Source: Paracoccaceae bacterium
Lineage (GTDB): Bacteria > Pseudomonadota > Alphaproteobacteria > Rhodobacterales > Rhodobacteraceae
Direction of reading: 5' to 3'
Length of the DNA stretch: 64,000 nucleotides
NCBI GenBank assembly: GCA_020832445.1
Contig: JAFIEO010000039.1
Location: forward strand, 62,001-126,000
This document shows, piece after piece, positions 54,664 through 63,188 of the stretch (position 1 is the first letter of the stretch; each line of letters starts with the position of its first letter). A program made the translations under genes and the position numbers. The notes beneath the pieces are model-generated. The model was not told the origin of the DNA, did no database searches, and was given only the letters and a program-made list of their open reading frames with translations.

Positions 54664-54690
54664 AAAAAGGCGCCCGCGAAGGCGCCTTTT
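54664..54690 (-). terminator. Terminator after the BCCT transporter gene
   Basis: On the minus strand a stem AAAAGGCGCC/GGCGCCTTTT with a 6-nt loop and TTTTT afterwards, placed after the BCCT gene and copy 2 of the 106-bp repeat. Confidence 0.75.
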
Positions 54691-54715
54691 CGTAGGTTTG
54701 CAATGATGCGCGGTC

Positions 54716-54821
54716 TAGAGCATATCACGTTCATTCGTATTCAGGAGACATGCCCTGACTTATTGATTTCGCAGGTTCGCGAAGCTCAAAACCGGTTTCC
54801 ACTTTTGCGCAACATGCTCTA
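54716..54821 (+). repeat. 106-bp intergenic repeat with inverted ends, copy 2
   Basis: The second copy of the element at 7318-7423: same length and orientation, with TAGAGCAT and ATGCTCTA ends. About nine of 106 bases differ by eye. Both internal stems are weakened by substitutions, so it looks more decayed than copy 1. The last three bases form the TAG stop codon of the BCCT gene on the minus strand. Confidence 0.85.
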
Positions 54822-56501
54822 GCCGCGTGGTTCGCTTAGCAGCCCCTTGATCAGGGCATAGCACGCCAAAATCAGCACAACCGCGAAGGGCAGACCCGTT
54901 GACACAGATGCAGCCTGAAGCGCGGCCAACCCGCCGCCGATCAGCAAGGCCGCCGCAACCAGCCCTTCAAAGATCACCCAGAATACGCGCTGGCTGACGG
55001 GTGCATTGATCTTGCCGCCCGCAGTGATGGTATCAATCACCAGCGACCCTGAATCCGACGACGTCACGAAAAACACAATCACCAGAATGATCGCAATCGT
55101 TGATGTGATCGCCGCCAGCGGCAGTTCAGACAACATCCCGAACAGCGACAGTTCCGGCACATAGGCAGAGATGACATAGCCATACACCGCGCTGTCAGAT
55201 ACCGTGTTGATCAACTGGTCGATGGCTGTGCCGCCGAAAATCGTCATCCAGATGGCCGATACAATGGTCGGGATCAACAGAACGCAGGTGATGAATTCAC
55301 GCACTGTGCGGCCACGGCTGACACGGGCAATAAACATCCCCACGAATGGCGACCAACTGATCCACCACGCCCAGTAGAACGCCGTCCAGCCTTGGCGGTA
55401 GCCGTCATCTTCACGCCCGATCGGGTTGGACAATGCACCTATTTCGCTGAAATACGCGCCCAGATTGCCGAAAAACTGGGTCACCAGTGTCAGCGTCGGG
55501 CCGACGAGCAACACGAAAGCCATCAACAGGATAGCAAGGCCCATGTTGATTTCCGACAGCACTTTCACACCGCCATCAAGCCCGCGCAACACCGAAATCA
55601 GCGCCATGCCGGTGATCACCGCAATCAGGATAACCGATGCTGTGACCGTATCATTGATGCCGTCTATCCCGAACACGAATCCTATGCCCGCAGATGCCTG
55701 TTGCGCGCCCAGGCCCAATGATGTGGCCAGCCCGAACAGCGTTGCAAACACGGCCAGAATATCAATGATATGGCCCGGCCAGCCCCAGATGCGTTCGCCG
55801 AAAATAGGGTAGAAGATGGACCGAACAGTCAGCGGCAACCCTTTGTTATAGGCAAACAGCGCCAGCGACAGTGCCACGACCGCATAGATGGCCCAAGGGT
55901 GCAGACCCCAGTGATAGATGGTCGCGGCCATCGCGGTCAGGCGCGCGGCCTCGACCGCGGCCGGGTCGGCCAGAACGCCGTCCACAATGCCAATGTCGCG
56001 CATCAGCGGTTGATCGCCCCATGGCGTGCCGAAGTAATAGACAGGTTCGAGCACCCCAAAGAACATCAAGCCAATGCCCATGCCTGCGGCAAACAGCATC
56101 GCAAACCACCCTGCATAGCTGTAATCCGGCGTCGCATCGACACCGCCCAGCCGCACCTTGCCCAAGGGCGATACCAGAATGCCCAGACAGACCAGCACGA
56201 ACAGGTTGCCTGCCATCAGAAAGAACCAGTCAAAACTGGATGTCAGGAACCCGCGCAAATCGGTGAACAGGGGGCCGATCTGGTTCTGGAAGGCCAGCGT
56301 GATGATAACAAACGCAGCCACGACTATCCCTGAAAACAAGAATACAGGGTTGTGGATGTCCAGCCCGAACGGGCCGATTTTCGGGGTTATATTGTCCTGA
56401 CCCACTTCATAATCAGTGTCGATGATGTCCGATGCCCCTTCAGGTTCCGGCAATGCGTCAGATGGTTCCGTCTGTTGATTTTCATCGTCATGTTCTGACA
56501 T
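54819..56501 (-). CDS. BCCT-family transporter (betaine/choline/carnitine type)
   Basis: A 560-residue inner-membrane transporter with 12 hydrophobic segments. Family signatures are MGIGLMFFGVLEPVYYFG near residue 145, ATIYHWGLHPWAIYAV and WAWWISWSPFVGMFIARVSR, the last holding the substrate-binding tryptophans. An acidic 45-residue N-terminal tail precedes segment 1. Such carriers take up betaine, choline or related osmolytes with Na+ or H+; which one is not readable. The stop codon is supplied by repeat copy 2. A universal stress protein gene lies 88 nt upstream in the same direction. Confidence 0.93.
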   Translation of the reverse strand: MSEHDDENQQTEPSDALPEPEGASDIIDTDYEVGQDNITPKIGPFGLDIHNPVFLFSGIVVAAFVIITLAFQNQIGPLFTDLRGFLTSSFDWFFLMAGNLFVLVCLGILVSPLGKVRLGGVDATPDYSYAGWFAMLFAAGMGIGLMFFGVLEPVYYFGTPWGDQPLMRDIGIVDGVLADPAAVEAARLTAMAATIYHWGLHPWAIYAVVALSLALFAYNKGLPLTVRSIFYPIFGERIWGWPGHIIDILAVFATLFGLATSLGLGAQQASAGIGFVFGIDGINDTVTASVILIAVITGMALISVLRGLDGGVKVLSEINMGLAILLMAFVLLVGPTLTLVTQFFGNLGAYFSEIGALSNPIGREDDGYRQGWTAFYWAWWISWSPFVGMFIARVSRGRTVREFITCVLLIPTIVSAIWMTIFGGTAIDQLINTVSDSAVYGYVISAYVPELSLFGMLSELPLAAITSTIAIILVIVFFVTSSDSGSLVIDTITAGGKINAPVSQRVFWVIFEGLVAAALLIGGGLAALQAASVSTGLPFAVVLILACYALIKGLLSEPRG

Positions 56502-56589
56502 TTTCTTCTCCGGTTTCTGTGACGGGCGCGGGGGAATGCCGTCCTGTGCCCGCGCTTTTGCTATGATGATGCGTTAGTGGCCCGTTGGC

Positions 56590-57003
56590 CTAGCGCACCA
56601 AAAAGACCGATACGTTGGCGCGTGCGGCAATCGTGTCGCCATGCCCGGCCCACACATAATCCAGTGCTGTGGGGGCATGGGTCTGCATCACCACAAGATC
56701 GCCACCAAGATCTTCAATGGCGGCAAGCAGCGTTTTGTCCGTATCTATGGTTGGGTCCGGGCTGATACGGGCAGATGCACTGCTTTTCAGTCCATGTGCC
56801 GTGCCTTGCTCGTCCGCAAAGGCCCGTAGTTTGGCTTCATATTCTTTGGGGTTATGGGCCAACGCACTGGGCGTTGTGCCGGTTACGCCGACAAAGCAGA
56901 TTTCAGCTTTGTAGTGATTTGCCAGATCAAGCGCGGTCTGTAGCGCCTTGGACAAATGGTCGACATGCGTCAGGTCGACCGGAAATATCACTTTCCGATA
57001 CAT
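56590..57003 (-). CDS. Universal stress protein (single domain)
   Basis: A 137-residue cytoplasmic Usp protein. It begins KVIFPVDLTHVDHLSKALQ and ends VVMQTHAPTALDYVWAGHGDTIAARANVSVFLV, keeping the Usp fold; the late G-x-G spacing is only partly kept, so ATP binding is uncertain. In this family of bacteria Usps are often encoded next to osmolyte transporters and tune them, so its place beside the BCCT gene fits. Gap of 88 nt to the BCCT start. Confidence 0.88.
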   Translation of the reverse strand: MYRKVIFPVDLTHVDHLSKALQTALDLANHYKAEICFVGVTGTTPSALAHNPKEYEAKLRAFADEQGTAHGLKSSASARISPDPTIDTDKTLLAAIEDLGGDLVVMQTHAPTALDYVWAGHGDTIAARANVSVFLVR

Positions 57004-57195
57004 GGTCCCTCCTGCTGTGGTTAGGGGACAGGTTATGATGTTTGAGTGGTTAATGGTAACATGGGTGTGAAGGGGCTTTGCAACCCCTGCGGCGAAAAAA
57101 TGTGCAATTCCGACACAATAAGGTACGGCGCATCTGCTTTTACATTGCCCGTTCGGGTGCTAGATCTGGCGCATACCATAACGGGAGGCATCATT

Positions 57196-57975
57196 ATGGA
57201 TCTTGGAATTTCAGGGAAACGCGCGCTGGTTTGTGCCAGTTCCAAAGGATTGGGGCGCGGCTGCGCCGAGGCTCTGGCCGCAGAAGGCGTGCATCTGGTG
57301 ATGAATGCGCGCGGGTCCGACGCGTTGGAAAAAGCCGCCGCCGATATTCGCGCGGCGCACGGCGTCGATGTGGTGACGGTAGCCGCCGACATCACAACCG
57401 AAGACGGGCGCGCGAAGGTTCTGGCGGCTTCGGGCGCTGTGGATATTCTGGTCAATAACGCCGGTGGGCCACCACCGGGCATGTGGACCGACTGGAACCG
57501 CGACGATTTCATTGCAGCACTTGATGCCAACATGCTGACCCCGATTGCACTGATCAAGGCATTGGTGCCGGGCATGATGGAACGGGGCTGGGGCAGGGTG
57601 GTCAACATCACCTCTCAATCTGTGAAATCGCCGATACCCGTTCTGGGGCTGTCAAATTCCGCACGCGCGGGCCTGACAGGCTATGTCGCGGGCACATCGC
57701 GTCAGGTTGCGGGCAAGGGGGTGGTCATCAACAACCTGCTGCCGGGCATTCATGACACCGACCGCGCCACTTCGCTGGACGGGGGCGTGGCCAAGGCCGA
57801 AGGCATCAGCATGGATGCGGCGCGCACCAAACGTCAGGCCACGATTCCCGCCGGACGCTATGGCACCGCGCAGGAATTCGGCGCGGCCTGTGCATTCCTG
57901 TGCTCGCAGCATGCAGGATTTATCGTAGGGCAGAACCTGTTGCTGGATGGTGGCGCGGTGAACGCCACGCTTTAG
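57196..57975 (+). CDS. SDR-family protein lacking the catalytic Tyr/Lys
   Basis: A 259-residue SDR fold protein. The cofactor region reads CASSKGLGRG (near TGxxxGIG), with NNAGGPPPG and the serine in NITSQSVKS. The position of the usual YxxxK holds LSNSAR, so Ser replaces Tyr and Arg replaces Lys. A known subgroup with LSNxxR has this pattern and its reaction is unsettled. The ATG at 57196 is supported by GGGAGG. It is alone, diverging from the Usp gene across 190 nt. Confidence 0.85.
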   Translation: MDLGISGKRALVCASSKGLGRGCAEALAAEGVHLVMNARGSDALEKAAADIRAAHGVDVVTVAADITTEDGRAKVLAASGAVDILVNNAGGPPPGMWTDWNRDDFIAALDANMLTPIALIKALVPGMMERGWGRVVNITSQSVKSPIPVLGLSNSARAGLTGYVAGTSRQVAGKGVVINNLLPGIHDTDRATSLDGGVAKAEGISMDAARTKRQATIPAGRYGTAQEFGAACAFLCSQHAGFIVGQNLLLDGGAVNATL

Positions 57976-58186
57976 CAATCGCGGCGCATAATTCTGGGGG
58001 GTGACGGGCACCGCAGGCATAAAGGCAGTTGACGTGTCATGTCTTTGTGCCGCCCCCGGTGCCCGTTCACACCCGGGCCGAAGGCAGTGTTCGATCAAAC
58101 CCGCTAAAGGCCCATCACGACCCAACCGCCGCCGCTACATGTCATCAACGCTGGCCGCTGGCCGCCGGATGGGCTATAATTTCGCA

Positions 58187-58573
58187 ATGCGCCCCATCTT
58201 GATCATATCACTGTGCCTGTGTCTGAACATTGCACCGCCCGCTTTCGCCGATGACGTTGGCGATTTGCCAAATTCCGGGCAACCGGAAGGCTTTTTTGAC
58301 CTGATAGAGCGGATGATGCGCGGTTTTTTTGACGATATGGACCCGCATATGCGGCAGATGGAACGCAGTCTTGAAGCGGCCGAACCGGAATTGCGGCGCT
58401 TTCTGGGGCAGTTGCGCGACATGGTGGAGTATGAACCGCCGGAAATCCTGCCCAATGGCGATATTCTGATCCGGCGCAGGCACCCCACCAACCCTGATGT
58501 TGACGCGCCGGATCAGGCCGTTCCCGCCCCGTCAGACGAGGATGCACCCTCTGCCCCCGATTTTGAGTTGTAA
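58187..58573 (+). CDS. Conserved periplasmic protein, unknown function
   Basis: A 128-residue exported protein with signal peptide (ends PPAFADD). The mature part is acidic and helical: IERMMRGFFDDMDPHMRQME, AAEPELRRFLGQLRDM and the conserved tail EYEPPEILPNGDILIRRR, then a Pro/Asp-rich end. Similar small proteins in Rhodobacteraceae are sometimes misnamed AAA ATPases; there is no Walker motif here. Its last 61 nt overlap the convergent ppx gene. TATAAT lies 6 nt before the ATG, so the mRNA could be leaderless. Confidence 0.75.
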   Translation: MRPILIISLCLCLNIAPPAFADDVGDLPNSGQPEGFFDLIERMMRGFFDDMDPHMRQMERSLEAAEPELRRFLGQLRDMVEYEPPEILPNGDILIRRRHPTNPDVDAPDQAVPAPSDEDAPSAPDFEL

Positions 58574-60135
58574 CTGCGCTGCACGCGCACTTTTGCCTGC
58601 GCATCCACCTGTTGCGCCAGTGCATGGAAGCGTTGTTCTGCAACTTCGGTAAACAGGGCCTGCATGCCCCGTGCCAGCACCAGTTCCAGCACATGTTTCT
58701 TGGGGAAATAGCGCAATTCGCCCGCGTTTTCCGGCCCGTTCATTGAAAACATGGACCCGAAGCGCAGCGCGCGGCCCAACATCTTGGCTTCTGCAAGGTC
58801 TTTGGCGGGCAGCAAACCGGCGATTTCCTTGACCCGCGGGCGCATGCCGCTGGTCTTGTAGCGATACATCAGCGCAATGCCCAGATACACACGCCCCTGA
58901 TGGTCCAGCCCGCCCAGATTTGCGCGTGTGGATGTGTCGAAACACGCATCTGCGCGGTAATCGGGGTGCGCCCGCCAGTTCACATCATGCAGCAAACACG
59001 CCGCACGGATCAGGCGCAAGCGCCCCTCGGGGCGGTTGCGATACAGCGGCAGCAGGAAATTATACAATTTCTTGCCAAATCCCGGCAGGCGTGCGCTGGC
59101 ATGTTCCATGAAATGGCACGCCTCTATCAGCGGATCGCGCGCGCGCAGGGCATCGGGCATCTGTTCATACAAAATGCCTTCGCGGATACCATAGCTGGAA
59201 ATGCAGATAACCTGCGGGCTGAACACATGCACCAACTGGCGCAACACCTGCGCTGCCAGCGGCACAAGCGACATGCGTTCAGCCGAAATACCGGTACGCG
59301 CGCGCAGGCTGGCCAGATCCTGATCGGCGATCCAGTCGATGGTTTTGCGCACCGATTTTGGCGTCATGGTATATTCGTGCAGAACCTTCAGCGGATAGCC
59401 GCGCCGTTCCATGTCCAGCCGTGCGATGGCCCGCCATGACCCGCCCACCAGATACAGCGCGTCATGATGGCTGCCAACCTGATCGCGCAGGGATTTCAGG
59501 ATTGCGCTGATATGCTGGCGCAACCCGCGTTTGCCGCCCGTCACCTGTTGCAGCCGGAAGGGACCAAGCGGGGATGTCACGGTCTGATGCACCTGCCGGT
59601 CGCCAATGACGGCCAGTTCCATGGAGGACCCGCCAATATCGCATACCAGCCCCTTCGCTTCGGGCCAGCCGGTCAGCACGCCCTGTGCGGACATGCGCGC
59701 TTCTTCGGCGCCATCGATCACGCGCATGCGCAATCCCGTTTCGCGTTCAATCACGGCCTGAAATTCAGGGCCGTCCTCGGCCTCTCGCATGGCGGCGGTG
59801 GCAACCATGGACAGGTTCGTCATGGCCATGCCTTGCGCAAGCAGGGCGAAACGCTTGATGGTGGCCAGCGCGCGAACGCGTCCTTCGGGGTTTAGCCGGC
59901 CGGTGGTGACAAGCCCCTTGCCCAGCCCGCACAGCACCTTTTCGTTGAAGAAATACGCAGGCGACCGGGCTGCACCGTCAAACACGACCAACCGGACAGA
60001 GTTTGACCCCACATCTATCACGCCAACCTGTGACAGGGCGCGGGCGGACGGGTCGCTGAAAACTGGGTTGTCAAAGAAACCCGCTTTGGCGGGGGGTGCG
60101 TCGTCCGTTTCCGGGACGCGCGAATTGCCATCCAT
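58513..60135 (-). CDS. ppx: Exopolyphosphatase / guanosine pentaphosphate phosphohydrolase (Ppx/GppA)
   Basis: A 540-residue enzyme of the Ppx/GppA family, which hydrolyses polyphosphate or pppGpp. The actin-like N-terminal domain shows GVIDVGSNSVRLVVFDG and IGGSSMELAVIG, then VGGSWRAIARLDMERRGYP. The C-terminal half carries an HD-type domain with ACLLHDVNWRAH. The C-terminus lies inside the overlap with the periplasmic protein gene. The ATG at 60135 is preceded by AGGAG 7 nt upstream. Confidence 0.92.
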   Translation of the reverse strand: MDGNSRVPETDDAPPAKAGFFDNPVFSDPSARALSQVGVIDVGSNSVRLVVFDGAARSPAYFFNEKVLCGLGKGLVTTGRLNPEGRVRALATIKRFALLAQGMAMTNLSMVATAAMREAEDGPEFQAVIERETGLRMRVIDGAEEARMSAQGVLTGWPEAKGLVCDIGGSSMELAVIGDRQVHQTVTSPLGPFRLQQVTGGKRGLRQHISAILKSLRDQVGSHHDALYLVGGSWRAIARLDMERRGYPLKVLHEYTMTPKSVRKTIDWIADQDLASLRARTGISAERMSLVPLAAQVLRQLVHVFSPQVICISSYGIREGILYEQMPDALRARDPLIEACHFMEHASARLPGFGKKLYNFLLPLYRNRPEGRLRLIRAACLLHDVNWRAHPDYRADACFDTSTRANLGGLDHQGRVYLGIALMYRYKTSGMRPRVKEIAGLLPAKDLAEAKMLGRALRFGSMFSMNGPENAGELRYFPKKHVLELVLARGMQALFTEVAEQRFHALAQQVDAQAKVRVQRSYNSKSGAEGASSSDGAGTA

Positions 60136-60322
60136 TCGGCAGCTCCTGTCTGGCACAATCTGTTTGCACTGTACCCGACTGCGGCGCGCACGGTCAATCG
60201 CGCAGATGCCGCAGGGGGCAGATGATGACGCAAGGGTAAAGTTGCGCACCCTCTCGCCCCTACCACTTGACGGCAGGATGGGTCATAACGGGCGCGCCGG
60301 GATCGATTCCCCGCGCAGCCAC

Positions 60323-60352
60323 GCCAGTTTCCGAAGAGCCAGTTTCCGAAGA
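60323..60352 (+). repeat. 15-bp tandem duplication in the serS leader
   Basis: GCCAGTTTCCGAAGA occurs twice head to tail (60323-60337 and 60338-60352), directly before the ribosome-binding site of serS. It may be a recent duplication or part of a leader structure. Confidence 0.8.
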
Positions 60353-60360
60353 GAGGGACC

Positions 60361-61653
60361 ATGCACGACATTCGCGCCATCCGTGAAAACCCAGCCGCCT
60401 TTGATGCCGCCTTTGCCCGTCGCGGGCTGGCTGCGCAATCAGGCCGCATTCTGGACATTGATCAGGCACGCCGTGCGGCAATCTCGGCGGTGGAAACGGC
60501 GAAGGCTGCGCAGAACGCGGCCTCAAAGCAAGTGGGCGCGGCCAAGGCCAAAGGGGATGAGGCCGAATTTGAACGCCTGCGCGCCCTTGTTGCAGACAAA
60601 AAGGCCGAAATCGCAACGCTGGAAGACCAGGCGCGCGCGGCTGATGCGGAATTGACGGCGCTTCTGGAAACCCTGCCGAACCTGCCCATGGCGGAGGTGC
60701 CCGATGGCGCAGACGAATCCGACAATGTCGAGTTGAAAACATGGGGCACACCGCGCGAATTTGATTTCCAGCCGGTGGAGCATTATGAGATTGCGGGCAT
60801 CGCCCCCAATATGGATTTTGCCACTGCGGCGAAACTGTCGGGGTCGCGTTTCGTGGTGTTGCGTGGCGCTGTTGCGCGGGTGCACCGTGCGCTTGCGCAA
60901 TTCATGACCGACCTGCATGTGGACCACCACGCCCTGACCGAGGTGAACAGCCCCGTTCTGGTGCGTGATGACGCGATGTATGGCACGGGGCAGTTGCCGA
61001 AGTTTTCCGAAGACAGCTACCAGACGACAAATGGCTGGTGGCTGATCCCGACATCGGAAGTGACGCTGACCAATTTTGCCGCTGGCGAAATTCTGGACGG
61101 GGCCACCCTGCCGCTGCGGTTTTGCGCGCATACGCTGTGCTTCCGGTCGGAAGCGGGCAGTGCGGGCAAGGACACCACCGGCATGCTGCGCCAGCACCAG
61201 TTTGAAAAGGTAGAAATGGTGTCGATCACCCACCCTGCTGACTCTCTGGCGGAACATGAACGCATGACCCGCTGCGCCGAGGCCGTGCTGGAAGCGCTGG
61301 AACTGCCTTACAGGCGCATTGTGCTGTGCACCGGCGATCTGGGGTTTGGTGCGCAGAAAACCCATGACATCGAAGTCTGGGTGCCGGGGCAGGCGACATA
61401 TCGCGAGATTTCCAGCGTGTCGGTCTGTGGGGATTTTCAGGCGCGGCGTATGAATGCACGTTTCCGCCCGCAAGACGGGGGCAAGCCGGAATTTGTGCAC
61501 ACGCTGAACGGGTCGGGCGTGGCGGTCGGGCGTTGCCTGATTGCGGTGCTGGAAAACGGCCAGACAGCGGACGGAGGTGTTAACCTGCCCGCAGCGCTGC
61601 ACCGGTATCTGGGCGGCAAGACCCGTATTGCACCAACGGGTGAATTGGTCTGA
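60361..61653 (+). CDS. serS: Seryl-tRNA synthetase
   Basis: A 430-residue class II synthetase that charges tRNA-Ser. The N-terminal coiled-coil arm (residues 1-110) is followed by class II motif 2 in [21 protein letters not shown] and motif 3 in [19 protein letters not shown]. The length and order are normal. The ribosome-binding site GAGAGGG is followed closely by the ATG; a 15-bp tandem repeat lies just upstream. Diverges from ppx. Confidence 0.97.
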   Translation: MHDIRAIRENPAAFDAAFARRGLAAQSGRILDIDQARRAAISAVETAKAAQNAASKQVGAAKAKGDEAEFERLRALVADKKAEIATLEDQARAADAELTALLETLPNLPMAEVPDGADESDNVELKTWGTPREFDFQPVEHYEIAGIAPNMDFATAAKLSGSRFVVLRGAVARVHRALAQFMTDLHVDHHALTEVNSPVLVRDDAMYGTGQLPKFSEDSYQTTNGWWLIPTSEVTLTNFAAGEILDGATLPLRFCAHTLCFRSEAGSAGKDTTGMLRQHQFEKVEMVSITHPADSLAEHERMTRCAEAVLEALELPYRRIVLCTGDLGFGAQKTHDIEVWVPGQATYREISSVSVCGDFQARRMNARFRPQDGGKPEFVHTLNGSGVAVGRCLIAVLENGQTADGGVNLPAALHRYLGGKTRIAPTGELV

Positions 61654-61812
61654 ATGCACACCTGATGGGGTGGTGTTGTGCTGTTGCGCAATGGCATCAC
61701 TCGCGGCGTTGATTGCGCTAACGCCGCGAGATACGCCCCTGAATGCCCGAATTTAGCCAGTTTTCCCCCGCCAGATCATGGTTATGTGCATTCAGGTAAA
61801 GGATTAAGTGTC

Positions 61813-61959
61813 ATGCGTTCAACAGCCACCCCGATTTCGACAAACCCAAAGCGCCCCGGCGCAGCCCCCGGACTAAGCGCCGATATGCGTCCCGGCCACC
61901 CGCGCAACGCGGCCCCGCAAAAGCCGGTCACGCGTTTCACGGACTGGGCGCTGATCTGA
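61813..61959 (+). CDS. Short ORF, 48 residues, unknown
   Basis: A 48-residue basic, proline-rich ORF (RSTATPISTNPKRPGAAPG, ending TRFTDWALI). AAAGGA lies 9 nt before the ATG and codon use is normal, which is why I list it. No domain, signal or relative is recognised. It sits between serS and the TfoX C-terminal-domain gene. It could be a real small protein or a chance ORF. Confidence 0.35.
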   Translation: MRSTATPISTNPKRPGAAPGLSADMRPGHPRNAAPQKPVTRFTDWALI

Positions 61960-62097
61960 ACATTCTGGCCGGTTCCCGCCTATAGGGGCGTGTTACTGGC
62001 GCGTGCGCGCGCAAAGATGCTTTGCGCGGCCACAATCGTTTGTTAATGAAGTTCAGGATGTGACCCTGACCGGGCACGCAGCATCATTACCCTGACC

Positions 62098-62436
62098 ATG
62101 CCCACGCCGATTTCATCAATACGCAACCTTGGCCCCGCGATGGAGGCGTCATTTGCGCGTGTGGGCATTCACAGTGCCGAAGAGCTTCGCGATCTGGGCT
62201 GTGACGCCGCCTATGCGGCGCTGTTGCAATCGGGTGTGCGCCCGCATTTCATCGCCTATTATGTGCTGGAAATGGGGCTGCAAGGCCGCCCGTGGAATGA
62301 TTGCAAGGGCGAAGAAAAACGCCGCCTGCGCGCGCGGTTCGACGATCTGAAATTACAACATTGTCCGAAATCCCTGCCGATTGACGCCGCGCTTGATGCG
62401 TTGGGTGTCATTCCAGCCCCACTACGACAGGATTGA
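62098..62436 (+). CDS. TfoX C-terminal-domain protein
   Basis: A 112-residue protein made of only the TfoX C-terminal domain (helix-hairpin-helix-like): NLGPAMEASFARVGIHSAEELRDLG, then AYAALLQSGVRPHFIAYYVLEMGLQGRPW. Full-length TfoX/Sxy also has an N-terminal domain and controls natural competence in gamma-proteobacteria. Here the N-terminal part is absent and there are no competence genes nearby, so a similar role is doubtful. The transglycosylase gene follows 4 nt after the stop, suggesting cotranscription. Confidence 0.82.
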   Translation: MPTPISSIRNLGPAMEASFARVGIHSAEELRDLGCDAAYAALLQSGVRPHFIAYYVLEMGLQGRPWNDCKGEEKRRLRARFDDLKLQHCPKSLPIDAALDALGVIPAPLRQD

Positions 62437-62440
62437 TCCC

Positions 62441-62956
62441 ATGCCGCGTATTTTTCTAATGATTGGTGTTGTGCTTGCGCTTGCAGCCTGCGGAAATTCC
62501 AGCCCGGAAGCATCGCGTGCCATGGGGTCAAGCGCGAACCTCTATCCCGGTGAAACACCGCAGATGCGCGCATTGGTGCGCCAGTATGCGGCCAAGCACG
62601 ACATTCCCGAAGCCCTGCTGCACCGCGTGATCCAGCGCGAAAGCGATTACCGCCCGCATGCCCGCAATGGCCCGTATTGGGGGTTGATGCAAATTCTGCC
62701 GCAAACCGCCCGCCAGATGGGCTTTCGCGGAGAGCCGCAGGATTTGCTGGATGCCGAAGTGAACTTGAAATACGCGGGCCGCTACCTGAAGGGCGCATGG
62801 CTGGTGTCGAATGGGGATATTGACCGCGCGGTTATGTGGTATGCACGCGGGTATTATTATGAAGCGCGCGACCGTTGTTTGCTGGTCGCGACCGGATTGC
62901 GCCAGCGCGAAGTGCGCCGTGACTGCCCGTCGCGTCAGGCCAGTGACCGCACATAG
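62441..62956 (+). CDS. Lytic transglycosylase lipoprotein (SLT domain)
   Basis: A 171-residue lipoprotein. The N-terminus has a short signal and lipobox LAAC (Cys17), followed by one SLT domain from about residue 42: the catalytic Glu lies in VIQRESDYRPHARNG, with PYWGLMQILPQTARQMGF and NLKYAGRYLKGAW, and YARGYYYEARDR in place of the usual AYNAG block. It cleaves peptidoglycan at the outer membrane. The ATG at 62441 is chosen because it opens the signal; an upstream ATG at 62381 overlaps the previous gene. Confidence 0.9.
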   Translation: MPRIFLMIGVVLALAACGNSSPEASRAMGSSANLYPGETPQMRALVRQYAAKHDIPEALLHRVIQRESDYRPHARNGPYWGLMQILPQTARQMGFRGEPQDLLDAEVNLKYAGRYLKGAWLVSNGDIDRAVMWYARGYYYEARDRCLLVATGLRQREVRRDCPSRQASDRT

Positions 62957-63088
62957 GGACGGTTTTCCTGAAATCGCAATACCTTGGCAGACCGCATGGC
63001 AGTTAAGCCGCAGCGGTCTGTCTTGTTGTGCAGCGCAGCACCTACGGGCTGGTCGCCTTGCAAATTGCCGCGATGCAGCGATTCATGC

Positions 63089-63117
63089 TTGACATTATCT
63101 TGCGCTTAAATCATCCG
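63089..63117 (+). promoter_or_regulatory. Candidate promoter of ethylmalonyl-CoA mutase gene
   Basis: A perfect -35 box TTGACA (63089-63094) about 95 nt before the start codon, with a poor -10 match (CATCCG at 63112-63117, 17-bp spacing). A weak candidate. Confidence 0.3.
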
Positions 63118-63188
63118 TTTGGGTAAGAAAGTTGCGCGGCGTGTTTTTTGTGCTGCGTGCAATACCCGAACCGACCATAGGTGCCAAG

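Noticed and set aside
54664-54821. The BCCT-end region as a riboswitch or regulatory leader
   Set aside because: It lies downstream, not upstream, of the transporter; its features are explained by a terminator and the 106-bp repeat.
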